Shown here piece after piece: positions 47,874 to 60,569 of a stretch of 64,000 nucleotides of DNA (position 1 is its first letter; each line of letters begins with the position of its first letter). The DNA is from Chenopodium formosanum (taxonomy: Eukaryota > Streptophyta > Magnoliopsida > Caryophyllales > Amaranthaceae): assembly GCA_024500155.1 (NCBI GenBank), contig CM044873.1:7941001-8005000 (forward strand), given 5' to 3'. The notes beneath the pieces are model-generated. The model was not told the origin of the DNA, did not search any database, and saw nothing but the letters and a program-made list of their open reading frames with translations. The translations under genes and the position numbers were made by a program.

Positions 47874-48298
47874 CTAGTGTGTGGCCCCGGGCGATGCACC
47901 GGGATTTGCTTTGAATATCAATACATATATTATTTGGGCTATAAAATCATAAACTATATAATTACATAAAATAAGTGGACAATAATAACTAATGAAATTA
48001 AATAAACGCTCTCAAATTGATGTCTTGTAAAGTACAAATTAAAGTATTTAGTGTATTATTATTGAATATGAAGCACAATGAAAAGATAGCAAAGTTGGTA
48101 ATAACTTTACTTTATTTGTCATTGGTCTTGTGTTCAAACCTTGTGATAAACATTTTTATTGCAATTGAAACATGTTCGTTCATATTACAATGGATGATGT
48201 GGCATATTACGGTGATGTGGCATACTTCTAATACGTGTGAAGGGTGCCACGTGGCACATATCTTGTATTAGGAACGCTTTTTAATATATAAGTATAGA
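47874..48298 (-). mobile_element. Non-autonomous Helitron, minus orientation
   Basis: On the minus strand it starts TCTATACTTATATATTAAAA after an A (48299) and ends CACACACTAG before a T (47873). The hairpin cccggtgcatcgcccggg lies just before the end. It contains gccacgtggcac and gatgtggcat words seen in the Helitron at 17407. The small + strand ORF 48017-48271 inside it is not credible. Confidence 0.7.
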
Positions 48299-48599
48299 TG
48301 TCAAGAAATGCCCTTCCAAATGGGCAAATGGATTTTGTTCAAGTTAGCTCTGAACTCTTTTATGTGTTGTATCAGCATGGCAATATTGGGATTATTAAAA
48401 GTAAATCGCCCAAAATTAAAATTAAATATTAGTATATTTTATACATATAAAAAAAACGAGTATTCATCACGAATTACTCCATGTCGCATGTTTGTTTCAT
48501 CATTATTGGATCCACCAAGTCTTAACGTTGAATCATGAACTCAAGTTTTATTTTTATTTATATTTTTTTATGGGCCAGGGGTGCCCCTTCTATCACTCA

Positions 48600-49090
48600 A
48601 GCTATTTAATCAGTCCTTTGATCATACATTTACCAACTTTTATGTATCAAACGCTACACACCCATCAGTATATGTAATATATGTAAAAATTTTGATCTTT
48701 TAACTATCTTTGCTTTTATTAATTATAATAAGGGAAAATAGCGTACAAGCTACTCGTAATATAGATACATTGAATTAATAATTATTCTATAGTAGTATTT
48801 TTATTCAATTTATAAATTATGAATCAGTACAAAGTACAGACTTCACTCACTTCAGAAACAGAAAACTAGCAACTACGTACCTTTACCATGATCATTCTGT
48901 CTTGCCTGGATAATATAGCGATAAGCCGGTAATTGATGTTATGTGTGCTTGATACTGATGGACCTGGATGATCACCACTTAATTAGTTTTACATAGTTAA
49001 TTATTTTCCATAATCATACAAAAATATATGCTCATTTTTTCAAATCATAATCTTGAACATATTACATCTTGCCTTTGATTACAATATAAG
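48600..49090 (+). repeat. Orphan copy of the RLK-3 downstream flank
   Basis: Matches 61410-62820, the region downstream of RLK-3, in order: tatttaatcagtccttyga, gtacaaagtacagacttca, cttcagaaacagaaaa, ggataayatarcgataagcc, ctgatggacctggatgatca, catagttaattattttccat and aaatcataatcttgaac. No receptor gene follows it; an LTR-like block starts at 49091. Confidence 0.65.
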
Positions 49091-49835
49091 TGTTAGAGAT
49101 ATGATATCATCAATATCGGAAAATATATGTGTGATATATTTTCTGTATTGATCCCATTAGGAGAATAATATATTTATCTTTATTTATGTTAAAGATATTA
49201 GTAAGAGTGTAATTGTGTTTGGTTAATGCGGAACAAATCAATGAAAAATAAGAACGAGAAAAGCAATAAAGAACACAAAGATTTACGTGGTTCGGTCAAA
49301 ATAGACCTACATCCACGAGTGGGGGATTCGAGAGCTTCTTCACTACAATGGAAAAGAACGAGAGAATAATACAAGGAGTCCTAAATATAATGGCTTAATA
49401 AGGTATGATAAAATTGATCAAATAAAGGGTCCTTTTATAACACAAGGAAACCTTAATAAAACCCTAAGATTGTTCCCAAGTATACTCAAATAGCCGTCAT
49501 AGAAAAGATATAATTTTAGGAAATATTCCTTCAATTATCCTAGAATAACCTAACTACCGAGCTATAGCTCGGCAGCTAGCTAATGCCTTCCGCAAGTCCT
49601 CATAGGGCCGAGAGCTATAGCTCGCAGCCTCGTTGCAAATTTTCAGCTTCATCAGGTTTTCGTAAAACGGTCATAACTTTTTCGTTTCTTATCGGAATTG
49701 GGCATATGATCTATCGTTGGAAAGCTCTTGAACCAAGATATCACCTCCAACTTATATCACCTCAAAATCCCTTGTAGTTTGAGAGATATCTGCGTTCAAA
49801 GTCAACCCTACTAGATTTCGAGTCATAATTTAACA
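49091..49835. mobile_element. LTR-like retrotransposon block
   Basis: Begins tgttagagat and could end cataatttaaca, giving TGTTA...TAACA ends of a 745-base LTR. The left edge is supported by loss of similarity to the RLK-3 flank at that base. It contains gatttacgtggttcggtc and cctacatccacgagtg, words I associate with plant LTR retroelements. No 5-bp duplication is seen (ataag versus attat), so the right edge is uncertain. It may be partial. Confidence 0.4.
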
Positions 49836-49839
49836 ATTA

Positions 49840-51512
49840 TTTTTTTTTTTTTGAAGAAAGCTCACAAAGAGCAACTAATTCTCATTCAAGGGAAGATCAT
49901 TGTCCACAAGAGTTACAATATTGGTTGGGAAATTAGACACCTAATACCGACTCCTTACCTTCCATGGCAAACAATGAGCAAGCTCATGTGCCACTTTATT
50001 TCCTTCCCTCCTAACAAAACTCCAAGAAATACTAGCGAAGGAACTACTGACATGATGAATATCATCAACAATAAGCTGTAAATTACTCCCCCCCATACCT
50101 TGTGACTCAATTGCGTTTATAAGGCTAAGACAATCACTCTCCACCACTACCTTCGTGAAACCATAACTCATAGCAGCCTGGAGGCCAAACAACACGGCCT
50201 TTGCTTCAGCAACCTCGGGTAGCCACCTATCCTCGACCATACAGGACGCAGCCAGCAGCACACCGCCCCTCTCATCCCGTATCACAACACTAGAACTCGA
50301 TCCCAGCCCCTCAAAAGTCCCCCCATCCACATTGAGCTTGACCATACCAGTAGCAGGAGGCTGCCATTTCTGCTTCACACCAGCCCCCGTACGCACCAGC
50401 ACCTCACTCTCCCCCTGTAGCTCCTGCATTAGTTTGCGGGCTTGCTCGACAATATATGCTGGCTCACTCGATTGACCATCAAAAATCCACTTATTACGGG
50501 CATTCCAAATCGACCAACAAATGGTCATAAACAAACCATGCTCTAACTTGGGAAGACACTCAAAACACGCTGCTGCAAGATCGCTAAAACTGCAAAAATA
50601 GCCCCCCACATCCTGTAACAGACCACTCGCATCCCATACCATTCGAGCCATAAGACATTCTCTTAAGCAATGAAACTCGGAATCCTCTGCCCCTTTACAC
50701 AAAGAGCACACCGGGTCTCTATTAGGCAACCTCTTAAATAAGCCCAACAAAGTGGGAAGAGCACCACGACAAGCTCTCCAAAAAAATAATTTTACTCTCG
50801 GCAGAGCAGTAGTGTGCCACATTTTACTCCAAAAATTCTTGTGGCTGGAAGAAGAAACCACAGCCTCCGAATCAAGCTCCCCATAGATAGCCCTGTAAGC
50901 AGACCTCACTGAATAATCTCCGCCCTTTTCTAAGTCCCAACAAAGAGAATCATCAGGTTGACGGAGACTAAGAGGTATACACAGAATTCATTCTCTGTCA
51001 ATAGGAAGAAGAATGTCATTAATTACCGAGCAGTTCCAGGTGGTAGTAGGAAGATGGATCAGATCGCACACTCTCAAATCAGCAGGTGAATTACCTCTGG
51101 GAGAGATAATTTTTCTAGATTGAGTACCAGGAACCCATGGGCTATTCCACACCGAAATGTTCAGACCATCCCCCACCCTCCACCGCATTCCTCGTTGCAC
51201 CACCCATTTAACTCCCCATAGCCCGCGCCAAGTATAACTTGGATAGCCCCCAAGCTCCGAAGTTAAATAGTCACCAGTTGGAAAATATCGAGCCTTCATG
51301 ATACGAGTCACTAAACTATTCGGATATTTAAGAATCCGCCATGCTTGCTTCCCAAGGAGGGCCGAATTGAAAGATTTAAAGTCTCGAAATCCTAAACCCC
51401 CCTTAGCCTTTGGCTCACATAATTTCTTCCAAGCTATCCAATGAATCTTCCTCTCTCCATTCTTTTGCCCCCACCAAAAATTAACCACTAACGAACGCAA
51501 TTCATCACATTG
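49840..51512 (-). mobile_element. 5'-truncated L1-type LINE (zf-RVT and RNase H part)
   Basis: Two open stretches in one frame on the minus strand (51500-50988 and 50909-49941) are separated by a single stop, DRE* at about 50990. The first carries the post-polymerase region of reverse transcriptase (GGLGFRDFKSFNSALLGKQAWR, WRVGDGLNISVWNSPW). The second carries the zf-RVT zinc-binding region (VCSLCKGAEDSEFHCLREC) and an RNase H domain with LNVDGG, EAKAVLFGL and VVESDCL. An A-tail follows (T-run at 49840-49852). Polymerase and endonuclease are missing. The 5' edge lies in the (ATT)n tract. It is not autonomous. Confidence 0.85.
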
Positions 51513-51513
51513 G

Positions 51514-51553
<40 letters not shown>
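51513..51553 (+). repeat. (ATT)n microsatellite, second copy
   Basis: Counterpart of 43228-43292. The sequence after it matches the first copy almost base for base to the 3' end of RLK-2. Confidence 0.75.
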
Positions 51554-51554
<1 letters not shown>

Positions 51555-52302
51555 CTCTTTTTGGGTCTAAAATTCCTTTTCAAGAGACATTGGATTTACC
51601 ATTGTTCAAACTTCCAACTCAATTTAAAATTTATGTGGATGTACAAGTACGAGTGGCACATTATTGGAGGAAATATTAAAGTGCAACATGATGAATTGAA
51701 ATATCAAAAAGCAATCGAAATTCTTTTTTTGATTCTTGTATGTAGAATATAATGTTATTAAACATAAAATCTTGATAAAGATTAAATGGGCAAATAAAAT
51801 GTTTATATAGCTGCCCCCACTAACTTCAAGTCGGCGTTAAGCAACTGTCATGCCAATATTTCAATCATAAGTAAGTCAAATTTCGTAAAAAAAAAACACT
51901 ACACTCCTTATTTTTATCCATAAACATTCTAATCTTGTTCCTACAAATTTTATGTTCAGATTGCTAGATTTCACATTATCTACACAAACCGATCGAGCTC
52001 GTCAAGTGTGATAACTCACATGCAAATAACAAAGCAATTTCAACTTTATATATACTTGGACCCAACAATGTATTCTTGAGCATTTTTGTTACAATATTAG
52101 TATTACAGAGAACATACTACAGTATCGAAAGCAAAAACTTACACTTAGTTTATGCTAATGTCTCACAGTAGTCTTAATTATGACTCTTATACCTCTGCTG
52201 CTAGCTTGGCATGCATGATTCCTGCAAGAGCCTAACAATTTCAGTACTGTAAGTGATGAATTTGGCATATACTAGAAAAATATGAAATTTAGAAGTAGGT
52301 AC

Positions 52303-55300
52303 CTAGGCACGCTTTGCACGAATGACATGTAGTTGTTTAAGGAGAGCATCCTTTAGTACTTGCAACTCCCCAATAGCATCTTCGATCCTCATTCGATCTT
52401 GTGGTGACTCCACGGAACATTTTACTCCAATTTCAATGATAGATTTTATGCACTTATGTTTCCTGTCAATTTCTGTGAAAATTTCGCCTTCATTTCCTTC
52501 ACTTGTACCTCCATCCTCTAGGAGCCTTGGGTCAATGATGTTTACCAATTGATCAGATAGTGCTGCTGAATTAGCATAACTATGAAGGTCTAAACCTCGT
52601 TCGAACATCTCATCAGTGGGATTTTTTGAAGTCATCATCTCTAACAACACAATGCCGAAGCTGTAAATGTCACCTTCCTTAGACACAATACTTCCCAAGC
52701 CATATTCTGTTCAAAACAGAGTTTTTCAAAGCAGAGAAAAGATACGTGCTTAAATTATAAATTATGATTAATTAAATACACTATAAGTTTAGATTTCAGT
52801 GTTATTATTTCATATTAATTACCTGGAGCTGCATATCCAACCGTGCCTTTGACTGCTATTGAGCTACTGTTATTTTCAGTTGCACGCAAATGAAATCTTG
52901 CTAACCCAAAGTCCCCAACATGAGCAACCATGGAATCATCGAGGAGAATGTTGCTTGGTTTTAGGTCGCAATGAATGATAGGAGTGTCGCAACCATTGTG
53001 CAGATAGTCCAGTGCACTCGCCACATCAATTGCAATCACTACCCTTTGAAGTAGACTTAGGGTTCTCAAATTTGTATCCGTGTGAATCCATTGATGAAGA
53101 CTTCCATTTGTCATGAACTCGTACACCAAAGCCTTGAAATCATTGCCTTGAAAGTCAGTACTCGAGCAAACCGTGACAATCTTAAGAAGGTTCCTATGAC
53201 GGATACTTCTTAATGCTTCACACTCTGCCATGAAACTTTTGGTAGCACCTCTCTGTTGAAGGCTGATAACTTTAACAGCCACAACCATGTTGCTCTCTTG
53301 ATGATCAAGGACCCCTTTATAAACAGACCCAAAATGACCTACACCAAGTAGATTTGCTTCCGAAAACCCATCTGTAGCTTTGAGAAGCATGTCATAAGAT
53401 ATTTTCGAGAAGGGCTCTATCAAATTCGACTCGGATCCTTGAGATGCTTTGTTTTGTTTCCTCCTTGAACAAAGTAGGAAGTACACTAATGCCACTATAG
53501 ACACACTCGCAACCAAAGAAGCTAGTACAATGATCACAACCACGGCAACAGACAATTTACTCCCCTTTCCTTTCGAATCATTAGTAGGTGGACATGTTGG
53601 CAAATGAAGTTCTGGTATCCCTCCACAGAGTTTGGTATTCCCACGAATTATCAAAGCGCTTAAATTTGCAAAAACGCCTTTTCTAGGGACCTCACCCTCA
53701 AAATTATTAAAAGATAGATCTAGTCCTACTAATGGAAAATTTTCAAAGAAAAGTGGAATAGGACCAGACAACTTATTATGAGAAAGGTTCAAAAAATTCA
53801 AACTAGTTAGTGACTTGAAAGACTGAGGGATATACCCGGTGAACAAGTTTCCTCCCATATCTAGCTCAACAAGCTCATTGCAACTCCCAAGGGTGGTTGG
53901 TAGCTCTCCGGAGAGGGTGTTTTGGGATACATCTAACAAAACCAAATTACTCAGTTGCTCAATTTCAACCGGGATGACTCCTTGCAATCTATTATTTCCC
54001 AAGCGTAGGCTATATATCATAGATGAAGCATGAAATAGCTGAGGAGGTAGAGCTCCACTAAAGTTGTTTGAAAAAAGAGATAAACGCAGTAAATTTGAAC
54101 AATTACCTAGACTCGAAGGAATTCGTCCTTGGAATCTATTGTTTGCCAAATAGAGTTGACCCAAATGTGACAGATTTCCCCATGAATGAGGAAGATTACC
54201 AGTGAGATAATTGCTATCCATGTCTAATGTTTCTAATCTTGTTAGCTTTTCGATTTGAGGTGTAATATGTCCACTCAGTTGATTACTTGGCAAACCTAAA
54301 ATCCTCAAGTTGACGAGGTTGTAAAGCCCTGACGGAATGCTACCATAAATTTTATTATTTGAAAAATCAATTGAGGTGAGTGTTGTCGTGGACAAGTTAC
54401 CTAAAGACTCCGGTAGCATCCCACCAAAATTATTTACACCACATTCCAACTCTTGTAATTTACTTCAATTAACAAGAGTTTGTAGAAAATCTAAATCATT
54501 TTCTCTTCCTGTCCCTAAATTGTTATGATAAATCTCTAAGATTGCCAAATTGGGCATATTTCTACCACTAAACATGTTACCTATGAAATTGTTAAAAGCG
54601 ACACCAAATATTTCCAGATGAGTGAGGTTCGTGAGAGAGACTGGGAGCTTTCCATGGAAGAAATTTTCAGATATGATGAACTTGGTGAGTTTAGGAAGAC
54701 GAACCCCAATATCCAAGGGAAGAGTTCCTTGGAGTTGATTCATTGCTAAACCAACCTCTTGGAGCTGAGAAAGATTGTAAAATGAAGGAGGAATAGTACC
54801 TGAAATACTACAATTAATTATAGCGAAATAGCGTAGATATTTGTGTGTTGCTCCAATGCTGTCTGGAATGCTTCCGTAAAAAGGATTGTAAGACGCAAAT
54901 AGCACCTGCAAGGAAGTCATATTTATGACTACTTTGTTGAGGAGATCACCCTCAAGTTGGTTGCTAAAAAGTGTTAAAAATTTCAAGTTGGAAAGGAGGC
55001 CGAGTTGAGATGGAATAATTCCAGAAAGATGGTTGAGTGCTAGGCCGAGGGCCTCCAAATTCAAGCAACGAGATATATTGGCAGGAATTTGGCCTTCAAA
55101 GGTGTTGTTTTCTAATTTTAGGCTCTTTAACTTTACAAGATTGCCAAGTTGAGGGGGTATGTGGCCTCCAAAAGTATTGTTGGTTAATAAAAGATCATGT
55201 AGGAAACTTAAGTTCCCTACATAAGGTGACAGAGTTCCCACCAAATTGTTGTGTTGAAGATTTAAGCCAACAACTCGATGTGGATGCTTGGTGCCACAAA

Positions 55301-55487
55301 AGACACCATGCCATTCACAAATAGGAAGGGATTCATTCCAAGAGTTTAAAACTCCACGAGGGTCATGGGTTATCTCAGACTTAATGGCTAAGAGGGAAAC
55401 GCGATCTACACTACTAGAAAAGGTTGAGTAGAATAGGCTTAAGAAATGAATAAGCGAAATGAATAAAAAGGTAAATGTTGGATTCAT
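52303..55487 (-). pseudogene. LRR receptor-like kinase RLK-2 with in-frame stop
   Basis: Two exons, 55487-52823 (2665 bases) and 52706-52303 (404 bases), exactly the lengths of RLK-1. The only defect I find is TGA at 54467-54465, codon 341. The homologous codon in RLK-1 is TGT (Cys, in FANCSKL). Without it the frame runs for 1022 codons. All parts are otherwise present: signal peptide, LRRNT CEWHGVFC, about twenty LRRs, membrane helix SVAVVVIIVLASLVASVSIV, P-loop LGVGHFGSVYKG, VAVK, non-RD HCDLKPSN, VGDFGLAR and the exon 2 C-lobe. Translation would give a 340-residue secreted LRR fragment lacking membrane helix and kinase. Because the rest of the frame is clean, the stop is recent, a null allele or a base error. 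The gene lies in tandem with RLK-1. Confidence 0.88.
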
Positions 55488-55560
55488 GGCTTTTAAATAA
55501 ACAAAGTGTTTGAATGATATTTATGTTGTTTGTGAAGTATGGTATGTTTATCAATATGCG

Positions 55561-55568
55561 TATATATA
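55561..55568 (-). promoter_or_regulatory. TATA box of RLK-2
   Basis: tatatata 74-81 bases upstream of the ATG at 55487, in the same tatatatagga context as RLK-1. Confidence 0.55.
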
Positions 55569-55624
55569 GGAACTTAAATGTAGTAGCAAGATGCTTGAAT
55601 AGAGATGGTCAACGAACTGTTGAA

Positions 55625-58376
55625 ATGCTAGGTTTGGATAAGTTATTGTTATTGTTTAGCTTGTTTTCTTCTTACCATTATTTGTACTCGTATACGAAGT
55701 ATATATTATTTTACTAGTATTGATTATTGAATTATTGTTGCTTTTATGTACGTATCAGTTGTTGAATGTAGGAAATAGGAGAGCTCGCTCGTTCTTAAAC
55801 AATTTATAAGTTGACGAGCTATCCTTTAATTTCATCTTATCAATTGATTTTAGGATATAAATCTTCAGAGCTCATAGCAGGCAACCTACATATTCCTAGT
55901 CAGTAGTCACACAATTGGCTGGTGTGAGGATCCAATTCACATGGACTATGCAAAAAAAGCTTTATGGAAAAATAAATCAAAGAGAAAAAGAGGTTTATTG
56001 GAGAAAATTATGAAGAAAAAGGTTTATTGAGAAAAAATTAGTGAAATTAGTGGGTGAGTCCGTGAGTGGATCCACTTCACAGAATTTAGGGAATTAAAAA
56101 AATGGTTTATTGAAAGAAAATTAGTGGATGAGTGCCTAAGTGGATCCACTCTACATGAAATTTGGAAAATTTGCGAGTCGTGCACTACCGTCAACTATAC
56201 TTCTACTCCATTAGACACGACATGCATACATCCTTTCTATAGTACTCCGTAGTAAACAAGGAAAGTAATAAACAAATTAGACAAACTATTTAAAAAAATC
56301 GGCTGTACAATCATTATTGTACATGCATTATAAAGATAGATTAAAGTGATCAGAAATTACCCCTGAAATAAGTAAGAATTATCCTAATATGCATAAAAGC
56401 AACCTAATACAAATAAAAATTATCTACACTTTATTAGTAAAGAATCACATTTTAAATGACTAAAAATCAATTATTAGTGATTGAATGTAATTAAATTACC
56501 TTTATAAAACTTTTCTTATAGCCAATTTAGAATCACATTTTTTGGAGTATTATGTTTAAATTTATCCAAAAAAGGCAAAGAATTACCCTAAAATTAGTTA
56601 AAAATTACCCTTAAATTAGCTAAAAGTTACCCTTATACTGCTCGATGTACACTAATATAGCGTAAATCGGGTGTATATAAAAGTTTTCTACAATTTAATA
56701 CGTATTTCCTTTTTTTTGTTTTAGTTATGTTTTTTTAGTCAATCTTTTGTTTTAGCTTTGGTTTTTAGTCATCCTCTCTATGGTTTTTAGTCAATCTTTT
56801 GTTTTAACTATGGTTTTTAGTCATCCTTTCTATAGACTTTTTTAAATTTAGTTAATTAGTCATTGACAAATTGGGTCTATCATCATTACAGGTAATTTGA
56901 GTTGATTTTTTATTTTTTTATTTTTCATATATACATGGAAAATTTGCAAATTACAGTCATTTAAAATTAGTATTTTGCAAATTGCAGCCTAAAAATTCTT
57001 ATAAATTGTAATTGCAGCCCGTTAAACTTTTTCATCGGTTTACATGTCGAAAAATATTCGATTAAGGTTTTAGAGGCCATTATTTTAGCCTTTATGGGCC
57101 TGAATTGAGCTCAAAGTTAGCAAAAAAATATTACGTAAGTGTCTCTTTTTCCGCAAGAAAAGTAGGAAGCAAAATACTCTGTATTTCATTTTTGTTTTAG
57201 AGGGAAAGTAGGAAGCAAAATAATCCCAAATTACTGCTCGCGCACTCTGCCTCACAAACCAAAACCCAAACTTACAATGAGATAGTAGTCTAATACTTCG
57301 TATATGAATGTAAGGCAACACATGATACCTAAAAGGCTAAAATTTCTGATATAGCTTGACTACCTACATGCAAGTGTTCACTTTCACGCGTGAACTCACA
57401 CTTTGCTAAGTCACTTTGACTTCTAATTACTATAATGATGAAGTTGTAATTAGTGCGAAATTTTTTTGAATAGTCGTAAGTGCGTAATTGAGCTTTCCAC
57501 AATATAAAGATAACTCCTCAAACCAATTAGTATTATATACACCTGAAGTACAATAGATCATGGTACTCCGATCCTTACAAATATGTTTGAGTTATTTTGC
57601 GTACCACTTTGTGTTATTTTGCTTAAATGTTGTGTTATTTTGTTACAACAATATGTTATTTACTTATTTATTTCAACCTCCATTCATGCTATTTTTAATT
57701 TACAAAATAACAAGTACTTATTTAAAAATAACATGTGCACTTCAAAATAACATTAGCAGCTTTGCGTTTAAAGAGAATCGAACACTTCAGGAGGTACTAA
57801 ATTTCTTGACATGAATACATTTGAACCCTTAAATGGCTTCAAATCAATTAATTTCTAAGAAACCTAGAAAATTGGAAGAAGAAAAGAGGAGATATAAAAT
57901 GTCTTTGATTTAGAATTGGAGTAGTGAGAGGAAGAGAGAGAGAGTGAGAGGTTGATTTATGGGAAACCAGAAAATTAGATGAAGAAGGGAAGAGAAAGTG
58001 TGTGATTTTGAGTTGGAGTAGCTGAGAGAGGAAGAGAGAGTATGAGAGGAAGATGACTGAGAAAAAAGGCAAAATAACATACATTTATTTAAAAATAATA
58101 TATATATAAACTGAAATAATAAGAAGTTACTATCAAAATAACATGAATTTATAAAATCTGGAGTACCGTGTGCACGGTACCCCGGGAGTAAGGTAGAAAT
58201 TGCGGGTGAAGAGCCATTGTAATTAATTTCAATCTCAACCGTTTAAATATTAAAAATTAATCTTATTCGTTCAATATTTGACTTTTAAATAATTAATGAT
58301 CTTAAAGAGCACTTTAGTTTGAAAAAAAGAAACTACTTGTCACTGCCATTGATGAACCTCAAATAATTCATCCTTT
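55625..58376. other. Gene-free intergenic DNA with short local repeats
   Basis: A degenerate tandem stretch lies at 55970-56170 (ggtttattgagaaaa and gtggatccactyyac repeated). Runs of aattacccttaaattagc lie near 56580-56640, and tggtttttagtcatcctttc repeats lie near 56750-56830. No gene supported. Confidence 0.4.
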
Positions 58377-58392
58377 AACCAAATCTCCACTG

Positions 58393-60074
58393 GGCTTTAG
58401 AAGTTCTTATCTGAATAATATTGTTTCAATGGCTAAATTAGGGTGGAAAATGCAAAATTCTAATAACCTCTCTGCTACCATTATCAGAGAAAAGTATTGT
58501 GCCAGACAGACCCCTACCCTGTTCAAGAATGGCTCACATATTTGGCAGGACATTGGTAAGGGCTGGGACACTCTGACCTCCTTCTCCCAATGGGCAATTG
58601 GGGATGGAAATGATTGTTCCCTTTGGTTTGATAACTGGTTTGGCCTAGGGAGTCTAAGATCTCTTATCCAAGGACCTTTTAATAGGGGGGATGATCACCT
58701 CACTGTTAGCACTATCATAGTCAATGGTAATCTAAACCTGTCCCATTTGTCTCCTTCCATCCCCCCTAACATCTTGACTCATATTCAAAACTTAGTCTTA
58801 CATTGTTATGGTCAGGATCAAGTGTTCTCAAGCCTAGGGAAAGGGGATTACTTTGATGCTAAGTCTGCTTACCTGAGCCTTTGGAACCAGCACCATAGTA
58901 CTTCCTAAATGCCTAATTTCAACAGGATCTGGACTATTAATATCCCCCCCCAAAAATCAAATTCTTCCTTTGGTTGAGCTTGTGGAATAGGTTACCTACT
59001 GCAGACCATCTCCGCTCCAAGCATATCATAACCAATGGATCCTGCAGTTTCTGCCCAGGCACCCTTGAAACCATTACCCATGTGTTCAGAGACTGTAATA
59101 GAGCCAAGAAATTCTGGGATGTTATTCAGCCCCCCTGTCTCAACCTCTCTCATGACCCTACTGATTGGCTTAGTGAGAATCTAGACCACACTAATAGCCA
59201 TGCCATTTTCAATCTCCCTTGGAACCAAACCTTTACATTAATCATTTGGAGGATGTGGCTAAGAAGGAATGAACGGGTTTTTAACCAAAAATCTGTCCCT
59301 GTCTCCTCCCATATCCATGTTGCTAAGTCCTTGGCCCTAGAGCTCACCTTTTTTGGTCCTTCTCCTAGTATCTCCAATCAGTGTCAGAGCCATCACCAGC
59401 ACATACCCTAGGGTCATAACCTTTGCATAATGGTTGATGCTTCCTTTAAAGATCAGAATGGTATTACTAGTCTTGCAAAATCAATGGGTTAAGGGCATAG
59501 CCTTACATACCTACTCTAACTCATGGCTGAAACCATGGCTATCACTGCTGCTTCAGCTTGGGCAGTGAGAGAAGGATGGCAGGATGTCCACATAATTTCT
59601 GATTGTCAAAGAGCAGTGAATGGGATAAATCAACAGTGCAAAGCCTTTGATGAAATATTAATGAAGAACCACTATCTGTTTTGCAGGGACCTGCTAAAAA
59701 AGATTGCAAGGGGAAGGCTATCCAAGGGGCCCAGGGATCAAGTCAAGGAAGCAGATGTGGTGGCCAGGCAAGCTATGCTGCATCTAACAACCTCTAGAAG
59801 GGATGATTGGAGCTTTGATAGCATTTTGGATATTTGTGTAATGATTCTACCACCTAACTGTCCTACTGATGTAATTTGTAATAGTAGTACTATATCTTTT
59901 GGAAACAAACTTACTATGCCTAATCCTGGAACAGTAAATTTGGGTGCTGAGGCACCACTTTTGAACCCACCTTAGATGAGGTTGGTGTTGATTGTAAAAG
60001 GGCACAGCCCTGGAAAACTTATGTTGCTGATGTTTATTTGCTAATTTAGTTCATTCTACCAAAAAAAAAAAAAA
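58393..60074 (+). mobile_element. 5'-truncated, decayed LINE with 16-bp target duplication
   Basis: aaccaaatctccactg occurs on both sides (58377-58392, 60073-60088), with an A-run at 60061-60074 before the right copy. This is classic target-primed insertion. The coding part starts in reverse-transcriptase C-terminal sequence (MAKLGWKMQNSNN, WAIGDGNDCSLWFDNW), passes a TAA at 58906, and a frameshift in a C-run near 58950. It resumes with zf-RVT (CSFCPGTLETITHVFRDC). The RNase H portion has MVDASF, AETMAI, IISDCQ and VKEADVVA, with further stops at about 59409, 59502 and 59520. It is related in type to, but a different family from, the LINE at 49840. Confidence 0.85.
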
Positions 60075-60569
60075 CCAAATCTCCACTGAATTACTATCAA
60101 ATTCTCCTTGTAAATCTCATTAATCAGGTATCTGATGCTCATTTTCGATAATAAATGCAAATTCGTCGGAATCTTTAGCGTCAGAAAGTTATTCAATTGC
60201 AATATCTTCGTTACGATTGACAATGGTGTGTAATCTTTCAAGGGGAGTGTGTGGGACTGTGGGTTATTCATACTTTGCAGAAAATCATTAATGAAAGATT
60301 GAAAACGTAGTTTAATTTTATATGAATAAGGAAAAATACCGAAAGAAAAATTTTTGGGCACTTTTTTAGTCAACTTAAATCAATGGCCCTTATTTACGTA
60401 ATAATAATCAATCGTGTAGATTTCGTTTTTATAATGGCTACAATTTATTTTTTTTGTTACTGACGAAGGAAAATAGTGGATCACAAAATAAAAAAGATAG
60501 CTCTTTTTTCTTTAGAAAAGATAAATCTTGTAAAAATTTTATTATTCCTTGTAGAATTTATATTTTGGA

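Noticed and set aside
58429..59975. Three adjacent + strand ORFs as host genes
   Set aside because: They are pieces of one LINE frame broken by stops and a frameshift, bounded by a 16-bp duplication and an A-tail.
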